DNA of 64,000 nucleotides from positions 1-64,000 of the forward strand of contig JAFRXH010000072.1 in assembly GCA_017437785.1 (NCBI GenBank), written 5' to 3'. The position numbers were made by a program, and so were the translations under genes. The notes under the pieces are model-generated. The model made no database searches and was not told the origin of the DNA. It saw nothing but the letters and a program-made list of their open reading frames with translations. This DNA is from Lachnospiraceae bacterium. GTDB taxonomy: Bacteria > Bacillota > Clostridia > Lachnospirales > Lachnospiraceae. Shown here in pieces: positions 18,085-27,481 of this stretch (position 1 is the first letter of the stretch; each line of letters starts with the position of its first letter).

Positions 18085-18477
18085 ATGCAGAGAACAGAGA
18101 AGTTTTTAAAGGAAGCGGGAACCTATTATCTGGCAACGGTTGACGGCGACCAGCCCAGGGTAAGACCTTTCGGAACGATCAACTGCTTTGAGGGAAAACT
18201 TTACATACAGACCGGAAAATCAAAGGATGTATCAAAACAGATCCACGCAAATCCCAAGGCAGAGATCTGTGCTTTTATGAACGGGGAATGGCTGCGTGTC
18301 GCATGCGAGCTGGTAGAGGATGACAGAAGGGAAGCACGTCAGTCCATGCTGGATGCCTATCCATCACTTCAGAATATGTATTCCGCAGACGACGGCAATA
18401 CCGAGGTGTTTTACTTAAAGGATGCCACCGCAACCTTCAGTTCATTTACACATGCCCCTGAGGTAGAAAAGTTTTAA
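18085..18477 (+). CDS. pyridoxamine-5'-phosphate-oxidase-like flavin protein (NimC/NimA type)
   Basis: 130 residues with the split-barrel FMN-binding fold. Recognisable blocks are FLKEAGTYYLATVDGDQPRVRPFG at the N-terminus, KLYIQTGKSKDVSKQI, and NPKAEICAFMNGEWLRVACEL. Small stand-alone members of this family (NimC/NimA or YdaG-like) bind FMN or F420-type cofactors and may reduce nitro or other electrophilic compounds; substrate unknown. The start is set by AGGAGG at 18071-18076, 8 nt before the ATG; an upstream in-frame ATG at 18034 lacks a site. The GH127 gene begins 22 bp after its stop. Confidence 0.85.
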   Translation: MQRTEKFLKEAGTYYLATVDGDQPRVRPFGTINCFEGKLYIQTGKSKDVSKQIHANPKAEICAFMNGEWLRVACELVEDDRREARQSMLDAYPSLQNMYSADDGNTEVFYLKDATATFSSFTHAPEVEKF

Positions 18478-18499
18478 TAAAATACGGAGGATCAATCTC

Positions 18500-20887
18500 A
18501 TGATCAAGCCCTACAGACAATCGCAGGTGCGGGTGACGGATGCTTATTTTTCCAATTCCTGCATCAAAGACGTTGCCTATCTAAAGAGCATCGACACCGA
18601 CAGACTGCTGGCCGGCTTTTATGAAACAGCCGGTCTGCCCATGAAAAAAGAGCGCTACGGCGGCTGGGAAAGCATGCTGATAGGCGGTCATACCCTGGGA
18701 CATTACCTTACGGCGGCTGCCCAGGGATATGTCAATCCCGGTGTGGATAAGGAAGATAAGGATGTACTCTATAAAAAGATCACAGACCTTATAGACGGAC
18801 TTTTAGAGTGCCAGGCTGCTTCGAAAGGCAAGCCCGGCTTTGTGTTCGGGGCCAAGATCATGGATCCCTCCAATGTGGAACTGCAGTTTGACCATGTGGA
18901 ATTCGGCAGGACCAATATAATCACCGAAAGCTGGGTGCCCTGGTATACGCTGCACAAGCTGCTGGACGGCATCATGTGCGTATACGAGCTTACTGGCTAT
19001 GAGAATGCGCTTAAGCTGGGCAGCGGCATAGGCGACTGGGCGTATGCGCGCTGCTCAAAGTGGTCGGAAGAGACCCGCACCCATGTGCTGGGCATTGAAT
19101 ACGGCGGTATCAACGACGCGCTGTATGAACTGTACAAGAATACCGGAAAGAAGGAGCATCTGGATGCCGCGCATGTGTTTGATGAGGAGACGCTTTTTAA
19201 GAAGGTGTACAGCGGCGAAAAGAACGTGCTCAACAATCATCATGCAAATACCACCATCCCCAAGTTCCTGGGGGCGCTCAACCGCTATATGATACTGGGC
19301 GATGAGGCCTCGGAATACCTTGAGTATGTTAAGGCGTTTTGGGATATGGTGGTGGAACGCCATACCTATATCACGGGCGGCAACAGCGAGTGGGAGCATT
19401 TCGGCGAAGATAACGTGCTCGATACCGAGAGGACCAACTGCAATAACGAGACCTGCAACACCCACAATATGCTTAAGATGAGCCGCAAGCTCTTTATGAT
19501 AACAGGGGATAAGAAGTATGCGGATTATTACGAAAATACGCTGATCAACGCCATACTCTCATCCCAGAATCCCGATGACGGCATGACGATGTATTTCCAG
19601 CCCATGGCTACCGGATATTATAAGGTGTACGGCACGCCCTTTGATAAGTTCTGGTGCTGCACCGGTACGGGAATGGAGAACTTTACCAAGCTAAACGACA
19701 GCATCTATTTCAAGCAGGACAACAACATATATGTGAACATGTTCGTCTCCTCTGTGCTTGAAGATACGGAGCTGGGCCTTGAGCTTATACAGCAGAGCAG
19801 TCTGCCGGACGCCGGCAGCTGTACTCTGAGCGTTAAGCTCGCGGATAAGGAAGCGGCCGTGGAAGCTGCGGTATGCATAAGGATACCCGACTGGGCAACC
19901 GGATATAAGCTTAAGGTAGAGCCTGCAAAAGGCAGCTGGTCCGGCGAGCCGGTATCTGAGAACGGATATATGGAGATCCGCCGTATCTGGAAGGACGGCG
20001 ATAAGGTGGAGCTGGGCTTTGATATGAAGGTTAAAGCCTGCGGCCTGCCCGACTGTGACAGCGTGTTTGCTTTCCGCTACGGCCCTGTAGTGCTTTCGGC
20101 TGATCTGGGCTGTGAAGATATGCAGGACGGCAGCACGGGCGTGATAGTGACCATCCCCACCAACAAGCTGGTAAAGAACGAATATATCAAGGTGAACGAG
20201 GGGACGGTAGAAGAGTTTATCAGGGATATCAATTCGCATTTTGAAAAGGATCCGGATGAGCTTAAGTTTGTTTTAAAAGATACCGATCAGGAGCTGGTGT
20301 TTGGCCCTCATTACCGTAAGAAGCGCGAAAGATACGGTATCTACTGGTACTTTACCGACAGCAGTGCGGATGAGGCCGGCAGGGAAGAGGAAAGAAAGCG
20401 CCGTGAGCTGGAAGAGAAACGACGCGTAAATATCCTGGATGTGGTACAGCCCGGATACGGACAGTACGAAGTTGATGAACTGCATGCCATGGAGGATAAC
20501 GGATCGACCGGTATCACCAATAACGGCACCAGCAGATCGGCTGATCCCGGCGGCGGATTTGTTTACCATATGAAGGCTGCTGCGGGCGAGGATATGCTGC
20601 TTGAGCTGCATTTCCTCCGTGAGGATAACGGGAAGACCATAAGGGTGTTCGCCGGTGAAGAAGTGATCTACGATAAGAGACTGCATTATATCGGCAGTGA
20701 AGAGGAGTATGTGGTGCTTCTGCCGATATCTAAGGAGCTGGCGGATAAATATATGGAACACAGGACGCTGTCGGATGGTACGCAGGCCGATACGCTCCCG
20801 ATAGGCTTTAAGAGCGGGGCTTGGATGCCGTCCGCGAGGGTGTTCGGATTTATATATCTTTTAAAGGATTATACAAAGCAGCAATAA
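18500..20887 (+). CDS. GH127 family beta-L-arabinofuranosidase-like hydrolase
   Basis: 795 residues, no signal peptide, so it acts on imported oligosaccharides in the cytoplasm. It matches the former DUF1680 family, now GH127, which releases beta-L-arabinofuranosyl units using a zinc-bound cysteine nucleophile. The expected residues are visible: E317 and C319 in NNETCNTHNM, and C386-C387 in FWCCTGTGMENF. Early conserved blocks (GGWESMLIGGHTLGHYLTA, WVPWYTLHKLLDGI) are also there. The C-terminal 150 residues after an Arg/Glu-rich linker (GREEERKRRELEEKRR) form an extra beta-domain. GGAGG sits 10 nt before the ATG. No sugar transporter lies next to it. Confidence 0.92.
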   Translation: MIKPYRQSQVRVTDAYFSNSCIKDVAYLKSIDTDRLLAGFYETAGLPMKKERYGGWESMLIGGHTLGHYLTAAAQGYVNPGVDKEDKDVLYKKITDLIDGLLECQAASKGKPGFVFGAKIMDPSNVELQFDHVEFGRTNIITESWVPWYTLHKLLDGIMCVYELTGYENALKLGSGIGDWAYARCSKWSEETRTHVLGIEYGGINDALYELYKNTGKKEHLDAAHVFDEETLFKKVYSGEKNVLNNHHANTTIPKFLGALNRYMILGDEASEYLEYVKAFWDMVVERHTYITGGNSEWEHFGEDNVLDTERTNCNNETCNTHNMLKMSRKLFMITGDKKYADYYENTLINAILSSQNPDDGMTMYFQPMATGYYKVYGTPFDKFWCCTGTGMENFTKLNDSIYFKQDNNIYVNMFVSSVLEDTELGLELIQQSSLPDAGSCTLSVKLADKEAAVEAAVCIRIPDWATGYKLKVEPAKGSWSGEPVSENGYMEIRRIWKDGDKVELGFDMKVKACGLPDCDSVFAFRYGPVVLSADLGCEDMQDGSTGVIVTIPTNKLVKNEYIKVNEGTVEEFIRDINSHFEKDPDELKFVLKDTDQELVFGPHYRKKRERYGIYWYFTDSSADEAGREEERKRRELEEKRRVNILDVVQPGYGQYEVDELHAMEDNGSTGITNNGTSRSADPGGGFVYHMKAAAGEDMLLELHFLREDNGKTIRVFAGEEVIYDKRLHYIGSEEEYVVLLPISKELADKYMEHRTLSDGTQADTLPIGFKSGAWMPSARVFGFIYLLKDYTKQQ

Positions 20888-20928
20888 ACATAAAGGCAGG
20901 GCATATCTGATGCGGAAAGGATAGCTTC

Positions 20929-23067
20929 ATGAATGATCAGGTACACAGGGCTGCAAGGAATAATTCGCTAGGTAAGCTGATAATAGTCTATGCTTTGTTG
21001 GTAGTGTTAAACCTACTGATAAACCGCATGGTCGTAGCGACGGGCCTGCCGCTGTATGTTGATAATATAGGCACGCTTTTAGCTGCTGCCCTGGGAGGGT
21101 ATCTTCCCGGCATCGTGGTGGGATACTGTACCAATTTGATCAACGCTACAGCCGATGCGTCAAATGCATATTATGCCGTGATCAGCGTGCTGATAGCTGC
21201 AGCCGGCGCCTATATGTATAAAAGAGGCTTCTTTAAGTCCATCTTTAAGGCACTGCTTACAGTTCCCGTATTTGCCTTCCTGGGCGGCTGTCTGGGGTCG
21301 GTGCTGACCTATATCCTGTACGGTTACGGAAACGGTGAGAATATCGCGCTGCCCTTTATCGCACAACTGTATGAAACGGGGAGGTTAAGCTTATTCCATG
21401 CGCAGATGGCGTCGGATGTGTGCCTTGACCTGCAGGATAAGCTGATCACCGTGATACCGGTATTTATCATCCTTAAGCTCATGCCGGATAAGCTTAAAGA
21501 ATCCCTTGAGCTGACGGGCTGGCAGCAGAAACCGATGAGCCTCTCCGAGGTGAAGCACTCCAGAAAGAGCGATACCCGCGGCTTTTCGTTAAGGACCAAG
21601 ATAATATTCATCATTGGCGTGATAATGGTGGTGATAGCCGTGGTGACCACTACCATAAGCTTCGTGCTCTACAGGACCTTTGCGATAGAACAGTATATGA
21701 CCATAGGCAGGAACGTGGCAAACCTTGCGGCCACTGCCATCAACCCTGAGCGGGTCAACGATTATTTTAAAGAAGGCCCTGTGTCTAAGGACTATAAGGA
21801 TACGCTGGATCAGCTCTACAGGATAAGGAACAGCTCGCCTTATATCGAATATGTGTATATATACCAGATAAGACCGGACGGCTGCTACGTGGTATTCGAC
21901 CTTGATACGGAGACGCTGGAAGGAGGAAAGCTGGGGGATATGGTGCCCTTTGATGAATCCTTCTCGGCTGAGATACCGGATCTGCTGGAAGGAAAGGATA
22001 TAGAGCCCATCATCACAGATGATACCTACGGATGGCTGCTGACGGATTACGAGCCGGTATATGATTCAAACGGCGAATGTGTATGCTACGCCTGCACGGA
22101 TATTAACATGCAGGAGGTGGATATTGACAGGATACGATTCCTGACCAAAGTTACATCGCTGTTCGTAGGCTTCTTCATAGTGATACTGGCGGTGGGCATG
22201 TGGCTTTCCGATTACCATCTGGTATATCCTATCGATGCCATGACCTTTGCGGCACAGAAATTTGCCTACGACAGTGAGGAAGCCATAGGGACCAGTGTTG
22301 ACCGGCTTAAAGCCCTGGATATCGCAACCAAGGATGAGATAGAGAATCTCTACGGTGCATTGTCGGAGACGATAGGAAAGACCGTGGCGTATCTGGATGA
22401 CGTACAGAAGAAGGGCGAAGAGATAGCCCATATGCAGAACGGCCTGATCTACATACTGGCGGACCTGGTGGAGAGCCGTGACAAGAATACCGGCGATCAC
22501 GTGCGCAAGACCGCCGCATATGTAAGGCTGATACTCGAGATACTTAAGGAAAACGGCGAATTCCCGGATATTATAACGGATGAGTATATAAAAGACGTAT
22601 GTAATTCCGCGCCGCTTCATGATGTGGGCAAGATAAAGGTATCGGACGTGATCCTCAACAAGCCCGGCAAGCTCACGGATGAGGAATTTGAGATAATGAA
22701 GAGCCACGCCATGGCCGGCAAAGAGGTGGTGGAGAGCGCCATGAAGCTTACCACCGATCCCGGATACCTTAAGGAAGCCCTTAACCTGGCAACTTATCAT
22801 CACGAGAAGTGGAACGGCAAAGGCTATCCCTGCGGACTCAAGGGCGAGGAGATACCGCTCAGCGCACGTATCATGGCTGTATCGGATGTGTTCGATGCCC
22901 TGGTATCAAAGAGGAGCTATAAGAAGCCTTTCTCGTTTGAGGATGCCATGAAGATAATCGAAGAAGGCTCCGGATCGCATTTTGATCCCGTTATAGCCGG
23001 CCTGTTCGTTAAGAACGCCGACAGGGTAAGGGAGATATACAATACGCACTGGAACGAGAGTACCTGA
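20929..23067 (+). CDS. HD-GYP c-di-GMP phosphodiesterase with multi-pass N-terminus
   Basis: 712 residues. The first ~190 contain five or six membrane helices with the look of an ECF-transporter S component or MASE-type sensor (VDNIGTLLAAALGGYLPGIVVGYCTNLIN). A second membrane anchor (IIFIIGVIMVVIAVVTTTISFVLY, about 225-248) leads to a Cache-like extracytoplasmic domain and another helix (about 405-425). A linker then leads to an HD-GYP domain: DHVRKTAAYV, the HD pair at H564 (HDVGKIKVSD), HHEKWNGKGYPCGLKGEEIPL and the GYP signature. It should degrade c-di-GMP to GMP or pGpG. It opposes the cyclases at 11938 and elsewhere. Confidence 0.9.
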   Translation: MNDQVHRAARNNSLGKLIIVYALLVVLNLLINRMVVATGLPLYVDNIGTLLAAALGGYLPGIVVGYCTNLINATADASNAYYAVISVLIAAAGAYMYKRGFFKSIFKALLTVPVFAFLGGCLGSVLTYILYGYGNGENIALPFIAQLYETGRLSLFHAQMASDVCLDLQDKLITVIPVFIILKLMPDKLKESLELTGWQQKPMSLSEVKHSRKSDTRGFSLRTKIIFIIGVIMVVIAVVTTTISFVLYRTFAIEQYMTIGRNVANLAATAINPERVNDYFKEGPVSKDYKDTLDQLYRIRNSSPYIEYVYIYQIRPDGCYVVFDLDTETLEGGKLGDMVPFDESFSAEIPDLLEGKDIEPIITDDTYGWLLTDYEPVYDSNGECVCYACTDINMQEVDIDRIRFLTKVTSLFVGFFIVILAVGMWLSDYHLVYPIDAMTFAAQKFAYDSEEAIGTSVDRLKALDIATKDEIENLYGALSETIGKTVAYLDDVQKKGEEIAHMQNGLIYILADLVESRDKNTGDHVRKTAAYVRLILEILKENGEFPDIITDEYIKDVCNSAPLHDVGKIKVSDVILNKPGKLTDEEFEIMKSHAMAGKEVVESAMKLTTDPGYLKEALNLATYHHEKWNGKGYPCGLKGEEIPLSARIMAVSDVFDALVSKRSYKKPFSFEDAMKIIEEGSGSHFDPVIAGLFVKNADRVREIYNTHWNEST

Positions 23068-23135
23068 GTGAATAACAGATAATTACAGGCGGCCTGTCAT
23101 CCTAACAGGACCAAAGCCTGACATGGAGGTTAGTG

Positions 23136-23771
23136 ATGTACGGTTTTACGCAAAAAAGTTCTAAAGATTTTGTAGAGGTGCTGGCATCGAAGGAGCCGGT
23201 ACCCGGAGGCGGCGGAGCCAGCGCACTGGTAGGCGCGATAGGCTGTGCTCTGGGCAATATGGTAGGCAGCCTTACGGTAGGAAAGAAGAAATACGCCGAT
23301 GTGGAAGCCGATATCATAGCCCTTAAGGAAAAGGCTGATAAGCTGCAGGAAGAGCTGCTTAAGCTGGTGGATGAGGATGCAAAGGCGTTTGAGCCTCTGG
23401 CTAAGGCCTACGGCATGCCCAAGGATACCGAGGAAGAAAAGGCTAAAAAGGCGGAAGTGATGGAAGCCGCATTAAAGACAGCCTGCGGCGTGCCCCTTGA
23501 GATAATGCGTAAATGCGCCGAAGCCATAGAGCTTATCGAAGAATTTGCCGCAAAGGGCAGCAGGCTTGCGCTTTCCGACGCCGGCGTGGGCGCAGCCTTC
23601 TGCAAGGCAGCCTTATACGGCGCATCGCTTAACGTATTCATAAACACCAAGGCCATGACCGACCGCGCCTGTGCCGAAAGCTTAAACAAAGAAGCCAAAG
23701 GACTCATGTCCGAATACGGCCCCCGCGCCGAAGAGGTATTTAATAAGGTGAAGGGCAGCCTGATGGCGTAG
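23136..23771 (+). CDS. fchA: methenyl-THF cyclohydrolase / formimino-THF cyclodeaminase family (FchA)
   Basis: About 211 residues, all-helical family. The hallmark N-terminal block is seen (KEPVPGGGGASALVGAIGCALGNMVG), followed by the conserved helix patterns and SDAGVGAAFCKAALYGASLNVFINT. In Clostridia this family supplies 5,10-methenyltetrahydrofolate cyclohydrolase activity. GGAGG (23125-23129) supports the ATG at 23136 rather than the GTG at 23133. It sits 71 bp before folD. Because that FolD lacks cyclohydrolase residues, the two genes together probably perform the dehydrogenase and cyclohydrolase steps between methylene-THF and formyl-THF. Confidence 0.9.
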   Translation: MYGFTQKSSKDFVEVLASKEPVPGGGGASALVGAIGCALGNMVGSLTVGKKKYADVEADIIALKEKADKLQEELLKLVDEDAKAFEPLAKAYGMPKDTEEEKAKKAEVMEAALKTACGVPLEIMRKCAEAIELIEEFAAKGSRLALSDAGVGAAFCKAALYGASLNVFINTKAMTDRACAESLNKEAKGLMSEYGPRAEEVFNKVKGSLMA

Positions 23772-23842
23772 AACTGCGCCTAGCAAAGAACTGCAGGTGT
23801 TTTGTTACCCTGCCGGAATGATATTAAGAAAGGATCCACATC

Positions 23843-24700
23843 ATGTCAAAACAGTTATTAGGCAAAGAAGTAAACGCTGCGCTCAACGAGCGCATCAAAG
23901 CAGAGGCTGAGGCCCTCAAGGCACAGGGCATAGAACCCTGCCTGGGCATAATCCGTGTAGGGGAGCGTGAAGACGACCTTTCATATGAAAGGGGAGCCAC
24001 CAAGCGCTGCGAGAACCTGGGAGTATCATATAAGAAATATGTACTGCCGGCAGATGTGGCGGAGGAGACGCTGATAGCACAGATAAAAGAGATCAATGCG
24101 GATGATACCGTGCACGGCGTGCTGCTTTTCAGGCCCCTGCCCAAGCATCTTGATGAAGAAAAGATCATAAATGTACTGGATCCTGCAAAGGATGTGGACG
24201 GCATCACCGATATCTCCCTTGCGGGAGTGTTTGCGGGGAAGGATAAAGGCTATGCGCCCTGTACCCCTTCTGCGGTGATGGAGATACTGGATCATTACGG
24301 TATAGACCCCGCAGGAAAGAAGTGCGTGGTGATAGGCCGCAGTCTGGTGGTGGGCAAGCCCGCAGCCATGATGCTGATAAGGAAGAACGCCACGGTAACG
24401 ATCTGCCATACAAAGACAAAGGATATGCCTTCCGTGGTGAAAGAGGCGGATATCGTTGTGGTGGCGGCCGGACGCGCCGGAGTGATAGATGCCTCTTATC
24501 TGCGCGCGGGGCAGACGGTTATAGATGTGGGTATCAATGTCAATGAAGAAGGCAAACTCTGCGGTGATGTCAAGTATGATGAGGTGCAGGATGTAGTAGA
24601 CGCCATAACCCCCGTTCCCGGCGGAGTGGGCAGCGTGACCACATCTGTTTTGTTATCACATGTGGTCAGAGCGGCAGCAGCGGCACATAACAAAAAATAA
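23843..24700 (+). CDS. folD: methylene-THF dehydrogenase FolD, probably lacking cyclohydrolase activity
   Basis: 285 residues, the normal FolD length, with the NADP-binding domain intact (KKCVVIGRSLVVGKPAAMML, ATVTICHTKTKD, QTVIDVGIN, DAITPVPGGVGSVTTSVLL). In the catalytic domain the usual Y-x-x-x-K motif reads Y48-E-R-G-A52, so the lysine needed for cyclohydrolysis (K56 in human and E. coli numbering) is Ala. The VQLPLP motif reads LLFRPLP, replacing the catalytic Gln (Q100 in human) with Phe. The Asp of KDVDG is kept. The pattern fits a monofunctional dehydrogenase, as reported for some acetogens. FchA next door can supply the missing step. Confidence 0.92.
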   Translation: MSKQLLGKEVNAALNERIKAEAEALKAQGIEPCLGIIRVGEREDDLSYERGATKRCENLGVSYKKYVLPADVAEETLIAQIKEINADDTVHGVLLFRPLPKHLDEEKIINVLDPAKDVDGITDISLAGVFAGKDKGYAPCTPSAVMEILDHYGIDPAGKKCVVIGRSLVVGKPAAMMLIRKNATVTICHTKTKDMPSVVKEADIVVVAAGRAGVIDASYLRAGQTVIDVGINVNEEGKLCGDVKYDEVQDVVDAITPVPGGVGSVTTSVLLSHVVRAAAAAHNKK

Positions 24701-24703
24701 TCA

Positions 24704-24757
24704 TTGACGTAACAGCGTAGCTGACTGTAAAATAGGCGGGTACGCTGTTTGTTTTTT
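24704..24757 (+). promoter_or_regulatory. overlapping folD terminator and promoter of the DUF5722 gene
   Basis: A 9-bp stem, AACAGCGTA (24711-24719) with TACGCTGTT (24741-24749), is followed by a T-run to 24757. This can end the folD transcript. Inside the same stretch lies TTGACG (24704-24709), 18 bp, then TAAAAT (24728-24733), a plausible promoter. A transcript from it would start near the loop and so would lack the left stem arm, which avoids self-termination. Confidence 0.6.
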
Positions 24758-24775
24758 TGCTTTCAGGAGGAAACT

Positions 24776-26470
24776 ATGAAAAAGAAGCTGAGACTCTCAA
24801 GACCTGCATGGGTAGGTGTGTTCGTGGCGGTGGCTGCCATCATCGTTGTGCTGGGTGTAGCCGTGGCCAGCCTTTTTGCAGACGGTGGCGAAGACGACGG
24901 AGGAGATAAGACCGCCGCAGTCAGTGAAAACGAGACATCCGTATCCGCCGATGATATGGTAGTAAAGGAACTGACGCCCGAGCCCGATCCCGCGGTGGCG
25001 GAAAACGGAGATACCGTATCGGATGATGAGGCTGAAGCTGTAAGTGATAATGCAGTATCGGAAAACGAAGCGGTAAGCGAAAATGCGGTATCGGAGAATG
25101 AGGCAGTAAGCGAAAATGCCGTATCGGAGAATGAGACAACGCAGGTACTGGCATCTGCACCGCCTGTAGCGGCTTCCAGCAGTTCATGCAAGCTTATAGA
25201 TGCATCAAGGGTACACCTTACCGCAAACTTTGCATCTGTACCCGCATCCGATGATGGAAAGCTTCATATATACCAGATGGCGCCTTACCAGTACAGCCTG
25301 GACGGAGCGCAGGAAGTGGGCAGCATAGAGGCCACGGCTGCAGCTGATGCCGAGGTGGCTATGGGCAACATGGCAGTGCCCGGTCTGTACTGTAAATATG
25401 TATTTGCTGCTATACAGGGCGGTGCACCCGCAATGCAGGGTGAGCCCCAGTATATCACCAATCCCGAGATACTTGCTACCAATACCAGGGCGCGTGTAGG
25501 CTATCCCAAGAAGGGACTTACCGATTACTTCTACAACTGGAACCTTGATACCAATAACGGTATCCCCGCATATATAATGCAGATCAATAACTATGGTAAC
25601 AGCGGAGTGCTCAGACACCCCATGGCTAATCAGGCAGACAGCCATATGGTGGATGAAGGACCTCTGCAGTATATGTTCAATGCAGCAAATGCCGACGGTG
25701 TTAATGCTCTGGCAAATGCCATGAAGGGTGTGGCGAATATGGCAGGAACCCAGGATTACATCATCGGAAACGAAGTGAATGTCAGAAAGTGGTGCTATAT
25801 CGCATATACCGACTGGGACAACTACGTAAGGGAATACATGCAGGGCTTCCGCGTGGCTTACAATGCGATAAAGAGTACCAACGCCAATGCGCGCGTGTTC
25901 ATCTGCCTGGATCAGAACTGGGACAGGAACATGACCAATGTTGAGGCATTCTGGTTCATGGACGGAAAGGACTTTATCGATAAGTTCAACGCCAAGATAT
26001 GTGCAGGCGGCAACATCGACTGGGGTCTTGCTTTCCATCCCCATCCCGTACCCCTGACCTATGCAAAGATCTGGGATATGGGTGCGATCGATCCCATCTA
26101 TGCACGCATGGTCAATTCGAATTCCATGATCAGCTTCCAGAACATGAGCGTGATCACAAACTACATGACATCCGCATCACTGCGTTCGCCTTCAGGCGGT
26201 GTACGCGCGATGATGGCTTCGGAAACAGGTATATCCGCAAATCAGGGAGCGGATGTACAGGCTGCAGCGGTATATGCTTCTTATCAGGCGTGCGTACGCA
26301 ATCCGTATGTGGACATCATGATCTATTCATTTGATGATTCCACCGGGGCAAGATTTACCGAAAAGGCCTGGGAGATCTACAACAATATGGGCGGCCCTAA
26401 CGATGCGGAGTACGATGCGTGGGCAAAGAGCGTGATAGGCATCAGCGACTGGGGACAGCTGCTGAGATAA
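24776..26470 (+). CDS. secreted DUF5722-type glycosidase-like protein
   Basis: 565 residues. N-terminal signal anchor (PAWVGVFVAVAAIIVVLGVAVASLF), then an acidic linker containing several (A/V)VSEN(E/A) pentads (about 75-125), a small beta-domain, and a TIM-barrel-like domain. The latter shows IIGNEVNVRKW and later MASETGISANQGADVQ, which resemble the acid/base (NE) and nucleophile (E) strand ends of clan GH-A enzymes. These features match the DUF5722 family, of predicted carbohydrate-active function; the substrate is unknown. AGGAGG at 24765-24770 lies 5 nt before the ATG. It has its own promoter and is followed by a repeat element. Confidence 0.82.
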   Translation: MKKKLRLSRPAWVGVFVAVAAIIVVLGVAVASLFADGGEDDGGDKTAAVSENETSVSADDMVVKELTPEPDPAVAENGDTVSDDEAEAVSDNAVSENEAVSENAVSENEAVSENAVSENETTQVLASAPPVAASSSSCKLIDASRVHLTANFASVPASDDGKLHIYQMAPYQYSLDGAQEVGSIEATAAADAEVAMGNMAVPGLYCKYVFAAIQGGAPAMQGEPQYITNPEILATNTRARVGYPKKGLTDYFYNWNLDTNNGIPAYIMQINNYGNSGVLRHPMANQADSHMVDEGPLQYMFNAANADGVNALANAMKGVANMAGTQDYIIGNEVNVRKWCYIAYTDWDNYVREYMQGFRVAYNAIKSTNANARVFICLDQNWDRNMTNVEAFWFMDGKDFIDKFNAKICAGGNIDWGLAFHPHPVPLTYAKIWDMGAIDPIYARMVNSNSMISFQNMSVITNYMTSASLRSPSGGVRAMMASETGISANQGADVQAAAVYASYQACVRNPYVDIMIYSFDDSTGARFTEKAWEIYNNMGGPNDAEYDAWAKSVIGISDWGQLLR

Positions 26471-26483
26471 AACGCCCCGCAGT

Positions 26484-26559
26484 GTCATCCTGAGCGAAGC
26501 GAAAAAGTGAAGCAGGAAATCTGTGATTTCCGTTGCTGAACTTTCCTACTCGGGGATCT
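26484..26559. repeat. palindromic interspersed stem-loop element (REP-like)
   Basis: A ~76-nt nested hairpin. The outer arms are ATCCtGAG (26487-26494) with CTC-g-GGGAT (26549-26557). The middle arms are AAAGT/ACTTT and AGCA/TGCT separated by facing GA/GA. The apex is GGAAATC-tgt-GATTTCC (26515-26531). The left end, GTCATCCTGAGCGAAGCGAA, resembles a repeat I know from intergenic regions of many bacteria. It fills most of the 120-bp gap between two genes. Confidence 0.6.
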
Positions 26560-26590
26560 AAAAAAAAGAAAGAACAGAGGTTAGAAAAAA

Positions 26591-27481
26591 ATGAAAGAAT
26601 TCAGACAGGCATACTTCGAGGGGGAGAGAGCACTGTTTGACAGCGATGGGCTTACACTTAAGGACTGTATCTTCGATAACGGCGAATCGCCGCTTAAGGA
26701 GAGCAGGAATCTGAGGATCTTTAATTCACGTTTCGGCTGGAAGTATCCTCTGTGGTATTGCAATGATGTAAAGCTGGAACGCTGCACCTGGATGAATATG
26801 GCCAGGGCAGGCGTATGGTATTCAAACGACATCAGCGTAAAGGATGCGCTGATCCAGGCGCCCAAGAATTTCAGAAGATGCAACAAGTTAAGCCTTAAGG
26901 ATGTGATATTCACAAATGCGCAGGAAACCCTGTGGAACTGCAAGGATGTGGAGCTTAAGAACGTATCGGCCAAGGGCGATTATTTTGCCATGAACTGTGA
27001 CGGTATGGATATCGACAGGCTGAACATTGACGGAAATTATTCCTTTGACGGCGTGAACAACGCGGAGGTGCAGAACAGCCGCCTTATATCAAAGGATGCT
27101 TTCTGGAACTGCACGGATGTGACGGTATACGATACATACATCTGCGGCGAGTACCTGGGATGGAATTCAAAGCGCCTTACCTTCATAAACTGCACTATAG
27201 AGAGTCTTCAGGGCCTGTGCTATATAGATGAGCTGGTTATGAAGAACTGCAAGCTGATAAATACCACATTGGCATTTGAGAATTCAAATGTGGATGCCGA
27301 GATAAGGACAAAGATCGACAGCGTATTCAATCCGGCGAGCGGACGCATAAAGGCTGTGGGCATCAAGGAGCTTATCGTCGAGAAAGACAAGGTGGATCCT
27401 TCAAGGACACAGATCATCTGCGATGCGATAGATCTTAAGTCCGATGCTCCCGAGTGGATAAGGAACAGAGCCGATGTATGA
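26591..27481 (+). CDS. DUF3737 family beta-helix protein
   Basis: 296 residues made of short repeated strands such as LTLKDCIFDNGESPLKES, LRIFNSRFGWKYPLWYC and VELKNVSAKGDYFAMNC, the pattern of a right-handed parallel beta-helix. It matches the DUF3737 family, whose members typically lie beside a MalY/PatB-type aminotransferase, as here. No signal peptide is seen. The function of the family is unknown. The end overlaps the lyase gene by 8 nt, so the two proteins are translated together. A weak AGAGG lies 10 nt before the ATG. Confidence 0.88.
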   Translation: MKEFRQAYFEGERALFDSDGLTLKDCIFDNGESPLKESRNLRIFNSRFGWKYPLWYCNDVKLERCTWMNMARAGVWYSNDISVKDALIQAPKNFRRCNKLSLKDVIFTNAQETLWNCKDVELKNVSAKGDYFAMNCDGMDIDRLNIDGNYSFDGVNNAEVQNSRLISKDAFWNCTDVTVYDTYICGEYLGWNSKRLTFINCTIESLQGLCYIDELVMKNCKLINTTLAFENSNVDAEIRTKIDSVFNPASGRIKAVGIKELIVEKDKVDPSRTQIICDAIDLKSDAPEWIRNRADV

